From contig JAPWDM010000007.1 of NCBI GenBank assembly GCA_035578155.1, forward strand, positions 33,578,413-33,642,412: DNA of 64,000 nucleotides. Direction: 5' to 3'. The DNA comes from Brachynemurus nebulosus. Lineage: Eukaryota; Arthropoda; Insecta; Neuroptera; Myrmeleontidae. Shown one piece after another: positions 22,960 through 35,245 of this stretch; the stretch's first letter is position 1, and every line of letters starts with the position of its first letter. A model generated the notes under the pieces. The model saw only the letters and a program-made list of their open reading frames with translations. It ran no database searches and was not told the origin of the DNA. The translations under genes were made by a program, and so were the position numbers.

Positions 22960-23600
22960 GATTAAACACTTTGCCTTGATCCTAGTCGGCCCGAGTTCTT
23001 TTGGCAGAGTGGTTTTGAAGAGGGTAAAAGGACAGTAATCAAGATTTGAATAGATTCAAGATTGTGTCTCAGAACGTACATCCTGATTGGAGACTATCTT
23101 GTCTTGGTGCGGCTTGGCTTCTAAGTTATTCTTTTCGTGATTTTTGGAAATTGAGTCATTGGGATTATGGGTCTGACACAGTTTGGAATTTGGGATCAAA
23201 CCGAAGACACTTCTTCTAACACTTTGTTCTCATATTGTGGCTTTTACTGACGCCCGTCTAAACAAAAACTGCAATGCATCCGAATTCTGTTTGTTAGATA
23301 TAATTTACATGCTCAAATTAATTTCTATTGTTTTGATGGTAAATAGAGTGCTGATTATACAAATTGAAATTCTGTTAAATATTTACATTACACCACCTGG
23401 ACCACACCTCGATGCAAGGTGACTGATTATTTCATTCTTCTGAAATAATTTTAACTAGTAGAGATATAAAATCAAAAATAAATAGTGCGAGTGGTTTTCA
23501 TTTCCCTCGAAAATTCCAATTTTAATCATCCACCACATATATGAATACGTAAATACAATGTACAGTAACGTTCATAAAAATGGATGCACTAAAAATATAT
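22960..23600. other. No recognisable feature
   Basis: Slightly less AT-rich than its surroundings near 22,990-23,170, but no frame gives a recognisable protein. Confidence 0.4.
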
Positions 23601-23619
23601 TAACGAAATCGTACTCATA

Positions 23620-24125
23620 TAAGAATTTATAATAATTTATGGGCGGAGTTCAAATAAAAAAGTAACTTTTTTATTTATGATTATTTTGCTTGTTGAAATT
23701 TTTTCTTCAAATTAGGGAGGGTTTGAAATAGAAAATTTTGTTTTTGAAACATTCATTACCCTTCTCTTTGGGGGAGGGAGGCTTTTTTCACAAGTTTTTA
23801 AGCGTTTACCAAGAACGCAATATCTCAAAAAGTAATGAATATTTTTTCATTATTTTATTCCTAAAGGACCTGTCCATAAAGCTGAGTATGGGTTTCAGGT
23901 AATTTTAAAAATTAACTATAAAATTGTAATCCCAAAGTTCTAAAAATTATAAAACCTAATTTTTTATTAAAAAAAAAAATGTTTAAAAATAGTTATAATT
24001 GTTCAAATGGGAAAAGCATACTCCACTTTATGCGCAATATGTTTATGAACAAAATTAAAAAAAATTAAGTCTCTATCTTTTCTAGAACTTGAGGTATGAT
24101 TTTCTTTGTCGGGAAAAATACAACT
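23620..24125 (-). mobile_element. Remnant related to the 20,681 element (inverted)
   Basis: The segment 24,000-24,085 contains AAAGCATACTCCACTTTATG and ATATGTTTATGAACAAAATT, which is the reverse complement of 21,310-21,400. The termini seen at 20,681 are absent, so this is a fragment or a diverged relative. Confidence 0.5.
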
Positions 24126-24369
24126 TTTGGGAAACGGTAAAAAACAAAAATAATAACAGAAGGAGCGGTTTACTTATTGTCTATTAAAACTCTCCAGCCC
24201 CATACATTGTCCCCTCTTGTCCCTTTTTCTTTTCTTCATCTTCAAGTCGCGAGGGGGGGGGGGCGAGCGTTGTCTGCAAAGGAGCAGCAACTTGGCTGTG
24301 CAGCGACTCACAAATAAATATTTTTCTATTTGAAAAAATTTTTTTTGGCCATGTTTTATATATCACCGG

Positions 24370-24544
24370 TATTTGTAAAGAACCACAGAATAAAATGAAA
24401 AACAAAAAACGAGATTCGAAAAAAAATTAGTTTATTAGCCGTTTCTGGCGTGAACTCCCCCCGTAACACGGTCAATTTAACCGGACGTTTTTGAATAAAT
24501 TGTTTCATATCGGTCTGGTGTGTAAAAAATTCGATTTCGAACAT
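24370..24544 (-). other. Unassigned coding-like minus-strand frame
   Basis: The frame reads MFEIEFFTHQTDMKQFIQKR at its start and ...VLRGEFTPETANKL further on. It is less hydrophobic and less repetitive than the chance frames around it. I do not recognise a family. No clean splice sites or upstream context support it, so it could be a transposon coding scrap or chance. Confidence 0.2.
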
Positions 24545-24966
24545 TGGCGGTCAATGAATGAATTTTGTTACGTAGACAGTTTGATAGCGGTGCTGATGAA
24601 TTGAACGTAATTTGAATATATGATAAAAAATTTATTATCGCCTGTTTGACCATTCCGTGATATCATCTTATATTATGATAAAAAGAAATATGTCTAATAG
24701 CCCGGAAGCTATCAGTAGTAAAATTGACCTGTTCAACAGCCAATAAATCGGGCGAATCGAGCGTTTGAATAAAAACACCATCCAGTGGCGATATGACGAC
24801 TGGCTATACTATACGTTATCGTGCCACTGTACAACCACTTAATATTCAAACGTACTGTGGGTACTGTGTATGTGTACAGTACTCGTCAAAAATTAATTGT
24901 TTAAAAAGATAATTTTATGTTGATATTATTTAAGCGGGGACCACTAGTGTGACCACCTGAAAAAAG

Positions 24967-25260
24967 GTGATTTTTGGGAATTTTTTTAAAAAAAATTACT
25001 GTTCATTTTATTTTTATTTTTATTGTTGTTTTTATTTTTATATATTTTTACTTCTATTTCATTTGTATTTTTTATTTTTCATTGTTGTTTCTATATATTT
25101 TTACCTCTATTTTAACGCTGTTTTTAATTTTATTTTTATTTTTATATTTATATATTTCTAATTTATTTTTATATTTAATGGTTGCTTATTATTATTATTT
25201 TTTATATGTATATATATATTTTTTCCTAATCCTTTACTTTATTTAATTTCTGGTTTATTA
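24967..25260. repeat. TTTTTAT-type low-complexity tract
   Basis: About 290 bases almost entirely of T with A spaced every 5-7 bases (TTTATTTTTATTTTTAT). The frames here only reflect this composition. Confidence 0.8.
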
Positions 25261-25349
25261 TATTTCTGATTTTAATATTTTTATATTTCTACTTTTTACT
25301 ATGTTTCTGATTGTTATATTTAGTATATTTATGGTTCTTTTATATTTTA

Positions 25350-25393
25350 TGCTACTGAAGAGGGCTACAAAAGTAGCCGAAACCGGTCTAGCG
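25350..25393 (+). ncRNA. Hammerhead-ribozyme-like motif
   Basis: Stem I is GCTA (25,351-25,354) with TAGC (25,389-25,392), extendable by one T-G pair. The core CTGAAGA (25,355-25,361) and GAAA (25,379-25,382) are both intact. Stem II is G-GGCTAC / GTAGCC with an AAAA loop and one bulged G. Stem III is the six-base palindrome ACCGGT followed by C17, so predicted cleavage is after 25,388. Such minimal type I hammerheads with a palindromic stem III are known from Penelope-like retroelements and retrozymes, where they are thought to work better as dimers. No RT frame is seen beside it. Confidence 0.45.
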
Positions 25394-25399
25394 AATATT

Positions 25400-26439
25400 T
25401 TATAATTTATATTTTTTGTGGGTCCTTAAGGGGAAAAACTTTATGATTATTTATAATCCAGCCCACAGTACGGCTCAATATAGTAATTTACAGAATGGAA
25501 TTTTTTTAATATTTTAAGGATATATTCGTTGATATATAATAAATTCATGATAAAATTTTTGAACCAAAAAATTGAAAATTCAGTGAGTTATTCGCGATCT
25601 CCCAAGGCTCCAAAAAAAAAGTTCCCCCACTGCTGCAGTGATAGCGACCTTCACACTCGATAATTGGTAACATTTTAAGAGTCCCTCGAGTTTCGAATTA
25701 ACGAGAGTCGGTTGTACTGTTTTTCATGAGATTACACCGTGCTAGAATAGAAATTTTCCCTGATCTTTCTCGATTTTCCTGAAAGTCTCTACGTTACATT
25801 AAAAAAAAAACTACTTTTATGCCATCATTACTCGTTTTCTATCGGATTCAAGTATAATTTTCGTAAGGTACACTTTTGTTTGCAATATGTTCGAAACATT
25901 TTGGACGTCGACTGTACAAACATATTTTCTACGGTAGTCTATCGCATTGAACTGTGTGTGGAAGCTTTAACTGGAGCACAAACATATACACAGTGACTAC
26001 CAGAGACCCACTTTGATGTTCTCTTATATTAAAATCAATATCAGCAATATACATCTCACTTCATCACATTTATCCAAATACTCCCTTCATTTTTATTAAA
26101 TACTGTGTAAAAAAAAGAAAAAAATGGATAAATGTGATGGCAGGGCAGGCACGGGACGTAACTTTTTTTATTTTTATATTTTGTTCAAATGTTGGTGTTT
26201 GGTTGGGTTTGCGTTTTTGTTCACTGATAATTTCTAACTACCGGTTCAGTGATGAGCGATATGGACTGGTTAGGTGAGGATGTGACGTAGATATTGAAGT
26301 GCACATCAGTACGTTCTTAATCAATCAAAAATTTAATTATTGAATATTAATTATCCACCGATTATTTTCCGTGTCATGTACGCTGTCTTTTTTGTGTTCT
26401 TTTTTTCTGAATATAATTACAGTACCTAGTTCAAACGGA
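25400..26439. other. No recognisable gene
   Basis: AT-rich. Just after the ribozyme-like motif are TCCTTAAGGGGAAAAAC (25,421) and CAGCCCACAGTACGGCTCAA. No coding frame or paired termini found. Confidence 0.4.
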
Positions 26440-26441
26440 TA

Positions 26442-27361
26442 CCGTAAATATGTGTTATTTGAGCCCTAAGAGGTGAGCCCAAAATGGAAATAGTATTATT
26501 TTTTGTTTTGTGCTTAGTCTAGCCAGTAGTAAAAGTAAGTTACAGGTTTATCTGATAGGTAACAGCACTAGGTTCACTGTGTTTATGTTTAGTTAGTTCT
26601 GAAGATTGACACTAGGTGTCAGGCGAGTGTTGTTTACCTCTATTTGAAGTTGCTGTTTTTGTTATGTTGCTAACTTTCAACTGTAAAAAATATTTCGATA
26701 GCTTACAAAGTAAGGTAAGTGTATATCATTCATATTTGCTTCGTTACTAAAGCAAATTCAGACACATTCGTATGCCAGCTATTTCCTTAGTTTCTTAATT
26801 TAAGGTTTTGATAAACCAGTTAACATAACCTTCAGATTAGGGTAACTTGAGCCCATTATAACTTTGGTATAAAATGGTACATGGATCCAATTAAAAAGGC
26901 ATGGGAGTGGTCGAAGAACAAGGACGTATTGTACTATAAATGGGAAGATATAGTTAAGAAAATACCTTCACCTACACTAATCAAAAAGGATTATTCGCTT
27001 TAGGTAGATTAAAAGACACACTTCAGCTCATAAAAAAAATTTGATATCCATAACAATTTTTTTTTGAAAATTTCTATTCAGTTTTGATATCTATTCATGT
27101 TTTTTGAATAAATACATGTTTGTACAATGTGTTTTAGTTAGTAACCAACATCTTGCATGGTCTCAAACTGATTTCAAATGGAAATCACTTGGAAATTTAG
27201 GTTTGGGCTCAAGTAAATCCATATTATATAATAAGCTAACCGTAGTCATATACAGATTAATATACTGAATTCTCTATCCCAAATAAATATAACAAATACG
27301 CTAAATTTTAATAATTATCAGATAATTTGCAAATCTGGGCTCAAGTAATCCGTGTTTACGG
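26442..27361. mobile_element. TA-flanked element, TTGAGCCC-box family, 920 bp
   Basis: Ends CCGTAAATATGTGTTATTTG and (complement) CCGTAAACACGGATTACTTG continue into GAGCCC, with 20 of 25 positions matching. TA lies at 26,440-26,441 and 27,362-27,363. The same ACTTGAGCCC / GGGCTCAAGTAA box recurs inside at about 26,844 and 27,205. It carries a 40-codon frame (next entry). Confidence 0.75.
26881..27003 (+). CDS. Small ORF inside the 26.4-kb element (unassigned)
   Basis: Forty codons from ATG 26,881 to TAG 27,001-27,003, starting MDPIKKAWEWSKNKD and ending ...SPTLIKKDYSL; the frame is open back to 26,851. Composition is protein-like (W, K, D rich) rather than AT-noise. It could be a remnant of a transposase DNA-binding region or of a captured host segment. 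No family recognised. Confidence 0.25.
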   Translation: MDPIKKAWEWSKNKDVLYYKWEDIVKKIPSPTLIKKDYSL

Positions 27362-27363
27362 TA

Positions 27364-27980
27364 TTTGCTTTTGGTGATTAAAAACATAAATCTTATCAGG
27401 GATTTTTTTTAACTTATATCTTTCTTAAATAAAAAATTCGGTTTTTACGCACGCGTTTCATTCTAGAAATTCGCTAATATACTACCAATGAAACGTTCAA
27501 AACATCGAAACCCTTATGATTTCGTGACGTATGTCATGCAGTACTTTTCATGTATTATTGCAAAAAAAAAAAATAGGCACTTTATGTAAAAGAGTTGGAT
27601 GTACAGAATCCCGGATGACAGATGAGGGTTAATAGAAACAATATAAACATTAAAAAAAAAAGTTTATTATGAAAATTTTTCGTATCAGAAATTGTTATAT
27701 GTCCCATTTTACAATATGTTCACACTAAACGGAAAATTGTAATTTGATGATACCCGCATCTCGTTGTAATTGAATTAAATAAACAAACAAATACCTAAAA
27801 GTGGGAAATAAGTAAACATATTTTTCAATTTAAATTAAAAAACAAAAAAATTTACAAATATCCTTCTAAAATATAAAATTTCATAGACATCCATTTACTT
27901 CCATTTTCCGAAATAAAACCAGCAGCAACAAATACGTTTGGGTATATGAATTCTGGAGTCATATATATGTTTTACGGTTT
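27364..27980. other. No recognisable feature
   Basis: AT-rich spacer between two TA-flanked elements. Confidence 0.45.
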
Positions 27981-27983
27981 ATA

Positions 27984-28692
27984 CCGGGTGTTTAATGGAA
28001 ATCGAACAATTCAAACTGTAGAATGATATCGTTACAGGCAACAACAAGGTTTTTAAGAGTTTTAGGCGTTCAAAAAAATCTATTTGGGTTGGATTTTGAC
28101 TGTTTTCGCTGTATTTATGTGTATGTTAATAAACTGAGAAATCAGTTCCTTCCTCAAAGAAATCATTTTTTTTCCATTAAAAATTTGATTTCATAATTAA
28201 AATTGCGAAAATTGTTATAAACAAAGTGCAGGTAAACTCATTTTATCAAAAAAAAAAAAACATATTTAAGGTTTAATCTTCAAAATGTTGATATATTTTA
28301 TAATATAATTCTAATAATGGCTTTTTACGAAGAAAACGGTTGTCCAACCCTGCTGCAACACCTTTAAGATTATGACAATGTCTTTTCAATTATTTTTCAT
28401 TTTTTTGAGGTGTTTTCAACCGTTTTAGACGACATGACAGGTAAAACCGTGGTTTTCGATTACTGTGTTTGTGAGGTTTCTTAAATATACTAAAAAGCAC
28501 CAACTATAATGCACTTTCATTTATAAAGAAGGTTTTAATACGGAAGGAGAATACGGTTACAAACGTTGAAAATGTTGCATATACGTCTGAAAGTGTGGCG
28601 GAAATGATGAAATTATAAGGGTTCCAGTGTTTTGACTACAGAACCTTAGAGAGACATTCATTCTATGATGTACACGTACAGTGAACACCCGG
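27984..28692. mobile_element. TA-flanked CCGGGTGTT MITE, 709 bp
   Basis: Ends CCGGGTGTTTA and (complement) CCGGGTGTTCA, flanked by TA at 27,982-27,983 and 28,693-28,694. Short ends of this form are common on Tc1/mariner-superfamily MITEs of insects. No transposase frame. Confidence 0.65.
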
Positions 28693-28769
28693 TATAAGAG
28701 TAAATAAAACTACACGTAATAGAAATATTACGATGAAAGATATGTATCATGTTTCATTGTTATCTATTG

Positions 28770-29425
28770 AATGCAACGAAATAATAAAATGTTATTCAAT
28801 TTATGGAATTATTATGGGCGAATTTTTTTTTTTTTTGTTCTGAACTATACTACTTTGATGATGGCATATCAGCAGTATTGTGGTTTTTACCCCGTTCGTT
28901 GTGATTTTAACGATCGTTGTGTCAAGAATTTTCACAAAAAGAACATGGATAAATAGAAAATAGCATGGATAAATAGAAAATTCTCTTTTTTATTGGATTA
29001 AAAAAATGTAGTTGCAGTTTTAATAATCTATAAACATTTTTAAAGTTAACACAATGTCTTCAGTTGTTTTGTTTTGGAAATTTTTTAAATATTTCTTACC
29101 ATCGGAAGATAAAGTTTGTTGATTAATATGAACTATGTTTTTCTATTTTTTTATTATTTTTTAAATATCAACTGCCGAACATGTTTTAATCTGTTTTAGT
29201 TATGTAATTAATTTTAATAATTAAGTAAACGACAAGTAGTTTAAAAATTTAAGATATTTAAGAATTTTGTATTCGGCATTGATATAATACAAATAAATTA
29301 CGATTGATAAACAGGGCGAAGAAAAGTAGATATAAAGAAGCTTGGAAAAAACCAAAAATTTGTTGCAAGCATTTAAAAGAGACTCTAACGGAGTTTCAAA
29401 AATGATAAAATAATAAAATAAAATA
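28770..29425. other. No gene recognised
   Basis: AT-rich. A short direct repeat, GGATAAATAGAAAAT, occurs at 28,947 and 28,967. Confidence 0.4.
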
Positions 29426-29427
29426 GA

Positions 29428-29520
29428 TTATATGTATTTGGTTTGGAACGATTTGCTTGTTTGTCCAACATATACTGCATCACAATCGCTACAATTAGAC
29501 AATACATTTTTTTTCTTAAC
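29428..29520 (-). pseudogene. Penelope-like element, GIY-YIG endonuclease fossil
   Basis: A minus-strand frame reads NCSDCDAVYVGQTSKSF before a stop at 29,430-29,428. Penelope-like retroelements carry a C-terminal GIY-YIG nuclease whose N-terminal part has the form C.DCDA.Y.GQT.R; the two cysteines, the Y-V-G core and the following Q-T are present here. The arginine expected in the next helix and the rest of the domain are lost after the stop. I saw no RT segment upstream (higher coordinates). Confidence 0.65.
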
Positions 29521-29526
29521 TGTTGA

Positions 29527-30225
29527 ATAAAATACAGGAATTAGAGAGATACTGCCGAAATATAGAATGGAGTCATTATTTATTGAGATTGAGTCTCTTA
29601 CAGAAATGGGATAACTTTGTTGAAGTCGGAATTCTCGAAGTAACTGCTTCGAGATGCTTTCACTTCGTCACTGAAATTTCTCCATTACTTTACAGAATTT
29701 ACAGATACACAAATATATTGCATTGAATGGCCTATTGAAGTTGTTTTTTAGGTACCAATTTATGGCCCTTTATTCATAACTCACTGTGATAAATTTATTT
29801 TTTGTCGATGAATGCCGGTTGTCGCTATTACTTTTAACTCATCAAATTCAAACTTAACTCGCATCTCACGTATGGCATTCACACACATAGTTCGCAAAAT
29901 CGATCGAAATTTTATTTTTACATAACATTATGATAAATGTATTTTATATAGAATTGATCCGAATGAAAACTGGTAAAATGGGTAACGTATACAAGAAGTC
30001 ATCAAAATGTACAGTGTAATGTAAATAATAACATCTTTATTTTGTTCTGTTTTTCGCATAGAGAAGAAATTTTGATATATATTTTTCAAAAATATTATAT
30101 TTTTCTATAAAGATTTATTTATTCTATTTATAACGGAAAAATTGAAAAATAAGAAAGAACTTTATCCACATGTGCACGTATTTTATACAGTTATTGACAA
30201 TAAAATGCTAACAAGAGTATCCATT
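29527..30225. other. No recognisable feature
   Basis: AT-rich; the 67-codon frame at 29,523-29,726 has no recognisable domain. Confidence 0.4.
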
Positions 30226-30228
30226 CCA

Positions 30229-30545
30229 ATATACAGAAAGGCATTCAAGTTTTTTGGTTTTCAATAACCATATGAGGCCATTTACTTTGTTGCCCGATTA
30301 ATTTCTTTCCGAGCCAAAAATTATGAAATTAGGTTCCATTGTCTGCTAAAATGTTTTTCCGATTACCATAATTTCTGTATACAAAAAGGCAATATACAAA
30401 AAGGCATTCAAGTTTTTTGGTCTTCAATATCCATATGAAGTCATTTACTTTGTTGCCCGATTAATTTCTTCCCGAGCCAAAAATTATGAAATTAGGTCCC
30501 GTTGTCGGTTAAAATGTTTCTCCGATTACCATAATTTCTTATAGT
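30229..30545. repeat. Tandem duplication, 163-bp unit, two copies
   Basis: ATATACA(G/A)AAAGGCATTCAAG begins each copy at 30,229 and 30,392, and both run to CCGATTACCATAATTTCT. The copies differ by scattered substitutions, so the duplication is not very recent. Confidence 0.85.
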
Positions 30546-30549
30546 TACC

Positions 30550-31412
30550 TTGGAATAGATAGAAAAGCGTTGAGGTAATCATTCCTCAAAATCAGATATG
30601 TTGTAAATGACTGAGTTAAAACCTTTCTTGGAAATGTTTGGCGTATTAGCGAATGGGAAGTTTCTATTTGCGTGCTACACTCGCCACTTAGAGTGTCCGC
30701 ACCAAGTTTCAACCCAATCGATTTCGTCGTTGTCGCGACCCTGCCTTATTACGTAATACGTGTACCTACTTTATGTGGATTAGTGTGAATTTGAAACTGA
30801 GTGTTTTGATTCAACTGTAGACGACTGTACATATAATAAATATGTAGTACTGAACGTATTGAACATATACTGTAGTCAGCCAATGACGACGATACTATGT
30901 ATATATTTTCTTTTCTTTAAAATCGGGTATAGAAAAGAGCTGAAACAACTTTTATATTAAATTTGTTGGTAAACTTTAAATAATATATCTCATTCGCAAT
31001 AAATATATAATTACTTCTTGTTTCGGAAATGAATAATTTAAATGTGTAGCGAACGAATTGAATTTTGTGATCGCAAAAATATATTTAAAAGTTATTTGTA
31101 GATAGAAATAAAAACTCTGAAACGAAATGGACTAGTGTCCCGGGTAGGTATACTGTAGTTATTTATTGAACAACACAATGGCATTATGGGTAAATGTACC
31201 AAGTATATGTCACATTATATATGACCATATTAGTAGTGTATTAGAAATTTTGTGTAGGGGATATTCGGATCGATATTGTAGATGGAATAACTTATTTCTA
31301 CAACTATTTTGTAGTTGATAAAAAATAAAACAAATATTTTATTTTTTTGACTCTAATCTGAACTGTAAAGTTATTTTATATTTTATAAGACATTTTAATT
31401 TTTATTATTATT
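30550..31412. other. No recognisable feature
   Basis: Nothing coding or structured recognised. Confidence 0.45.
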
Positions 31413-31415
31413 TAT

Positions 31416-32088
31416 GGGGGTATTCTAGTCTAGAGGCGCGATTTTGAGGTGATTTTACGGGCGTAATAAAAAAAAAAACAGTAAACATTTTTAGTATCTA
31501 TTTTTTTAACAGTTTTGTATTGATATTTGAAAAGTATACAAAAATACAAAAATTTAAAACTGAAGTTGATACAGGCCGGCAAAGTGGCGACTAAAAAAAA
31601 AAAGGTGTCCCCTGATTGACGTGACTCCAACCCTCCTGGTGATCTGGTAAAATATAAAATTTTAATTAATTCTTAATAAACAAGGATGTAGAATTAGTTG
31701 GAGGTAGCCGATTTGAAAAAATAAATTTTTTCGCCCCCTTTTTTCAGCTTTGGAAATTTTTTAAAAATCGTCAAAAAAAATCCAAAAACCCCTACGTCGG
31801 ACCAATTTTGATAGTATTAAGAAGGTCTGTAGCAAATTTCAAGTAAATCGATACATTAGAACTTGAGATATTATGTCACCCGTATCGAAAAAAGTAGTTT
31901 CGAGTAATTTATATTAAAAATTTGAATTTAACACTGAAAAGATACACAGTACACAGGAAAAAATAACCATAACTGCGAAAATAATTCGAATTTCCGTAAA
32001 TCCTTTTAGAGGCTTATTCTTAAAAGTCTGAACTTTAAAAATATAAATAAAAATCGACTTTTTTGAATTTCTAGACTAGAATACCCCC
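31416..32088. mobile_element. GGGGGTATTCTAGTCTAGA element, 673 bp
   Basis: Nineteen-base perfect inverted ends GGGGGTATTCTAGTCTAGA at 31,416 and 32,088. The flanking bases (AT on the left, TA on the right) do not give a clean target duplication. No transposase frame. Confidence 0.7.
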
Positions 32089-32089
32089 T

Positions 32090-32740
32090 AAAAATGATAC
32101 CGTCAAATGAAGTCATATTTGCAAAAATTTTCTAAATAAACCTTTGAAATTATCATAGAAACTTCCCTTCGCCACGCCTTGCTTCTGACACTTAAATATG
32201 CACGGGGAATGATTTAAAAATTGTGTCACAATTAATCCCACTGTCCTCTACTGCACATTATGGCCTGGCTCACTATTTAGCAGGATTATAGATTCAGTGT
32301 TATTATTACACTATGAAGGCTTGTATTATGTATATGTTCGTACATAGAGTGGGGCGGGGGGGGTTGTATGTCACGGTAAATTAGTGGAGACCGCGCATTT
32401 ACTACCTACACTAACTATAACAAAACAGTAGCGGCGTTCGAGAACATTTTAATTTTGGTGCACTATATAGTGTACGAGTTAAGTAGTCCGAAGTTTATGT
32501 GTTCATTTTGTGTCATAGTTATTGAAAATTCATGGCATAAACCCGCCGTTGTTATACGGAACACTTTGATTATAAAATGACGACTTACGAATTATATTTA
32601 TAGTTGCGCTCTATGTGACCAAAATAGTGGTTTGGGCACCATAAAAATTTCGAATTGAGAATGAACGTGTTGGATCGTGTCCTAGATTTTGAAAAAAAAT
32701 TATCTAAGAATCGTACGAATGTACAGTATTAGGAGAAAGT
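32090..32740. other. No recognisable feature
   Basis: Includes a GGGGCGGGGGGGG run near 32,351; no gene or paired ends. Confidence 0.4.
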
Positions 32741-32745
32741 TTTAA

Positions 32746-33339
32746 CCCTTACACTCGAACCATTTTTTAGTATGGGTACTCAGCTACTCGACAGTAGTTT
32801 TAAAACGCTGCAAACACTATTGTATTAGGAGGACATAATATCCATAATACAATATATCTATTAGTTAATTTTAGTAGTATGTATCACAATGTATTGTAGC
32901 AAGACGTCGCGTCGTTGTGTTGTATCATGTTTTCCTAATATAATAATTTTCAAATAAACGAAGAAGGCTGAGAAACGGAGCGAAGTGGAATCAAAAACGT
33001 GTTCACTATCATCGATATAGGGTCTGATATCGCTCCGATAAAATATTATCTCAGTGGTATTGGTATTGGAGCGGTATTGAAGCGAGAGCGAACCATGATT
33101 GATATCGGACCGATGATGTGAATACACTCATTATTTATTATGTAAGAATATTTTAACGAACCGGGAGCGGAGTGATATCGTACTGAGAGCGGAACGTTAA
33201 TGTAAATCGGGCCTTAGGTCCCCTAGCGTGTTGTAAATAATAAAATACGTACCTATTGTTTATGGCGCCGCTGCGGCGCCTAACGAGTGGAATTAATATT
33301 TATTGTGTCGCCGTGGCGGCGCCCATCGAGTGCAAAGGG
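32746..33339. mobile_element. piggyBac-like MITE, 594 bp
   Basis: TTAA (32,742-32,745) then CCCTTACACTCGA, and at the right TCGAGTGCAAAGGG then TTAA (33,340-33,343). The right end, read inward, is CCCTTTGCACTCGA, which with TTAA duplication is a typical piggyBac-type terminus. Near the right end are two GC-rich palindromes, GGCGCCGCTGCGGCGCC (33,264-33,280) and a related one at 33,307-33,322. Repeated GGAGCG(A/G) and GATATCG strings fill the middle. Confidence 0.75.
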
Positions 33340-33834
33340 TTAAACAGCGAGATTACGATTGATGAGATTATAGGAATGGAAATTTTTGGGTCAAAAATTT
33401 TAATTGATGGTCCATAGTTTTGTTGTAAATGATTTTCTTTGTGTAATTGTCAATTAAAATTTAGTATTAGCATGTCGGTGATGCGAATCCATAAAGTTTT
33501 CCCCTACTAAAAATCGCCCAACGCGCCTAATGAAGTTTTTCACTTCAAAAATTGTGGATTTTTTCAAATTTTTTTTGTATATATTTTGATTCAAAAGTCG
33601 ATTGTTATTACCGTCTATTCAATATAATCGATATATTGAAAATAAAAGATATTTTGCCTTGTGGATAAAAAATTATCAGAATTGGTACATCTGTTTACAA
33701 ATCGTGACGTCGTTTTGACGTAATGGCGCGTTTTTATTCATTTGAATCGTCGTTCAAAATTATTCTTTTTTGTTTTTTCTTGAAGTTAATTAAAATCATT
33801 TCTTTAAGGTATTTGTTGCGAGATAGGTACAAAG

Positions 33835-34127
33835 TATATCTCAAAAAAAATTTTCGTTTATCAAAAATTAAATAATGTATTAATATTCTTCAGTTATTAT
33901 ATTTGTATACAAATTGTTTTTTTAATTTCCACGTGCTTATGTTGTAGCAATATAAAAGCATTGTTGAAAAAGCGTTGTAAAAACGTTGTGAAATGATGCT
34001 TATAAATTATATTTCAAAAACGGCACTGTCAGTAAATTTTATTTGTTATTAAATATGGTTTGTAACTTTGTATTTTATAACATATTAAATTTTTATCAAA
34101 TTCCTTTAACACGTTTTCATTTTATTC
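33835..34127 (+). repeat. Dispersed repeat (GTTGTAGCAA family), copy 1
   Basis: Matches 41,780-42,087 in the same orientation along almost its whole length, for example TCAAAAATTAAATAATGTAT and GCTTATGTTGTAGCAA. It ends in an A-rich tract. No coding content. Confidence 0.8.
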
Positions 34128-34155
34128 AAAAAAAAAAAAAAAAATAAAAAAAAAA

Positions 34156-34892
<737 letters not shown>

Positions 34893-35218
34893 GAGTTTTC
34901 AGATAAGAGCCCGTGTTAAAATTACAAAACTTAAAAAAACCGTTTTTCTCACAATTGGGACGGTCAATTTTTTTCTCGGTATCGGCTCGTATTATTGGTA
35001 TCAAATAAAATGAATGCCTAGAGAAGTTTCGTTAAAATCCTTTGAAAAATCGTTTTTCGGACCAACTATTAAAAACTTAAACGACGCGTATTTTCTAAAG
35101 AAAATGAAAAACATATTGTTAGACAAATGCTTATATGGCACTGAGGAATTCTTTTCCACGTAACTTTCTATTGTGACGCATTTTATGTAGTTTTTTATAA
35201 CTATTTATAAATAAAGAA
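34893..35218. other. No gene recognised
   Basis: AT-rich spacer between copy A and the (TTA)n tract. Confidence 0.4.
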
Positions 35219-35245
35219 TATTATTATTATTATTATTATTATTAT
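35219..35245. repeat. (TTA)n microsatellite
   Basis: About nine consecutive TTA units. Confidence 0.9.

Noticed and set aside
26250..26280. CAGTGATGAGCGATATGG, similar to the shared hAT end
   Set aside because: No partner end and no 8-bp duplication were found within reach.
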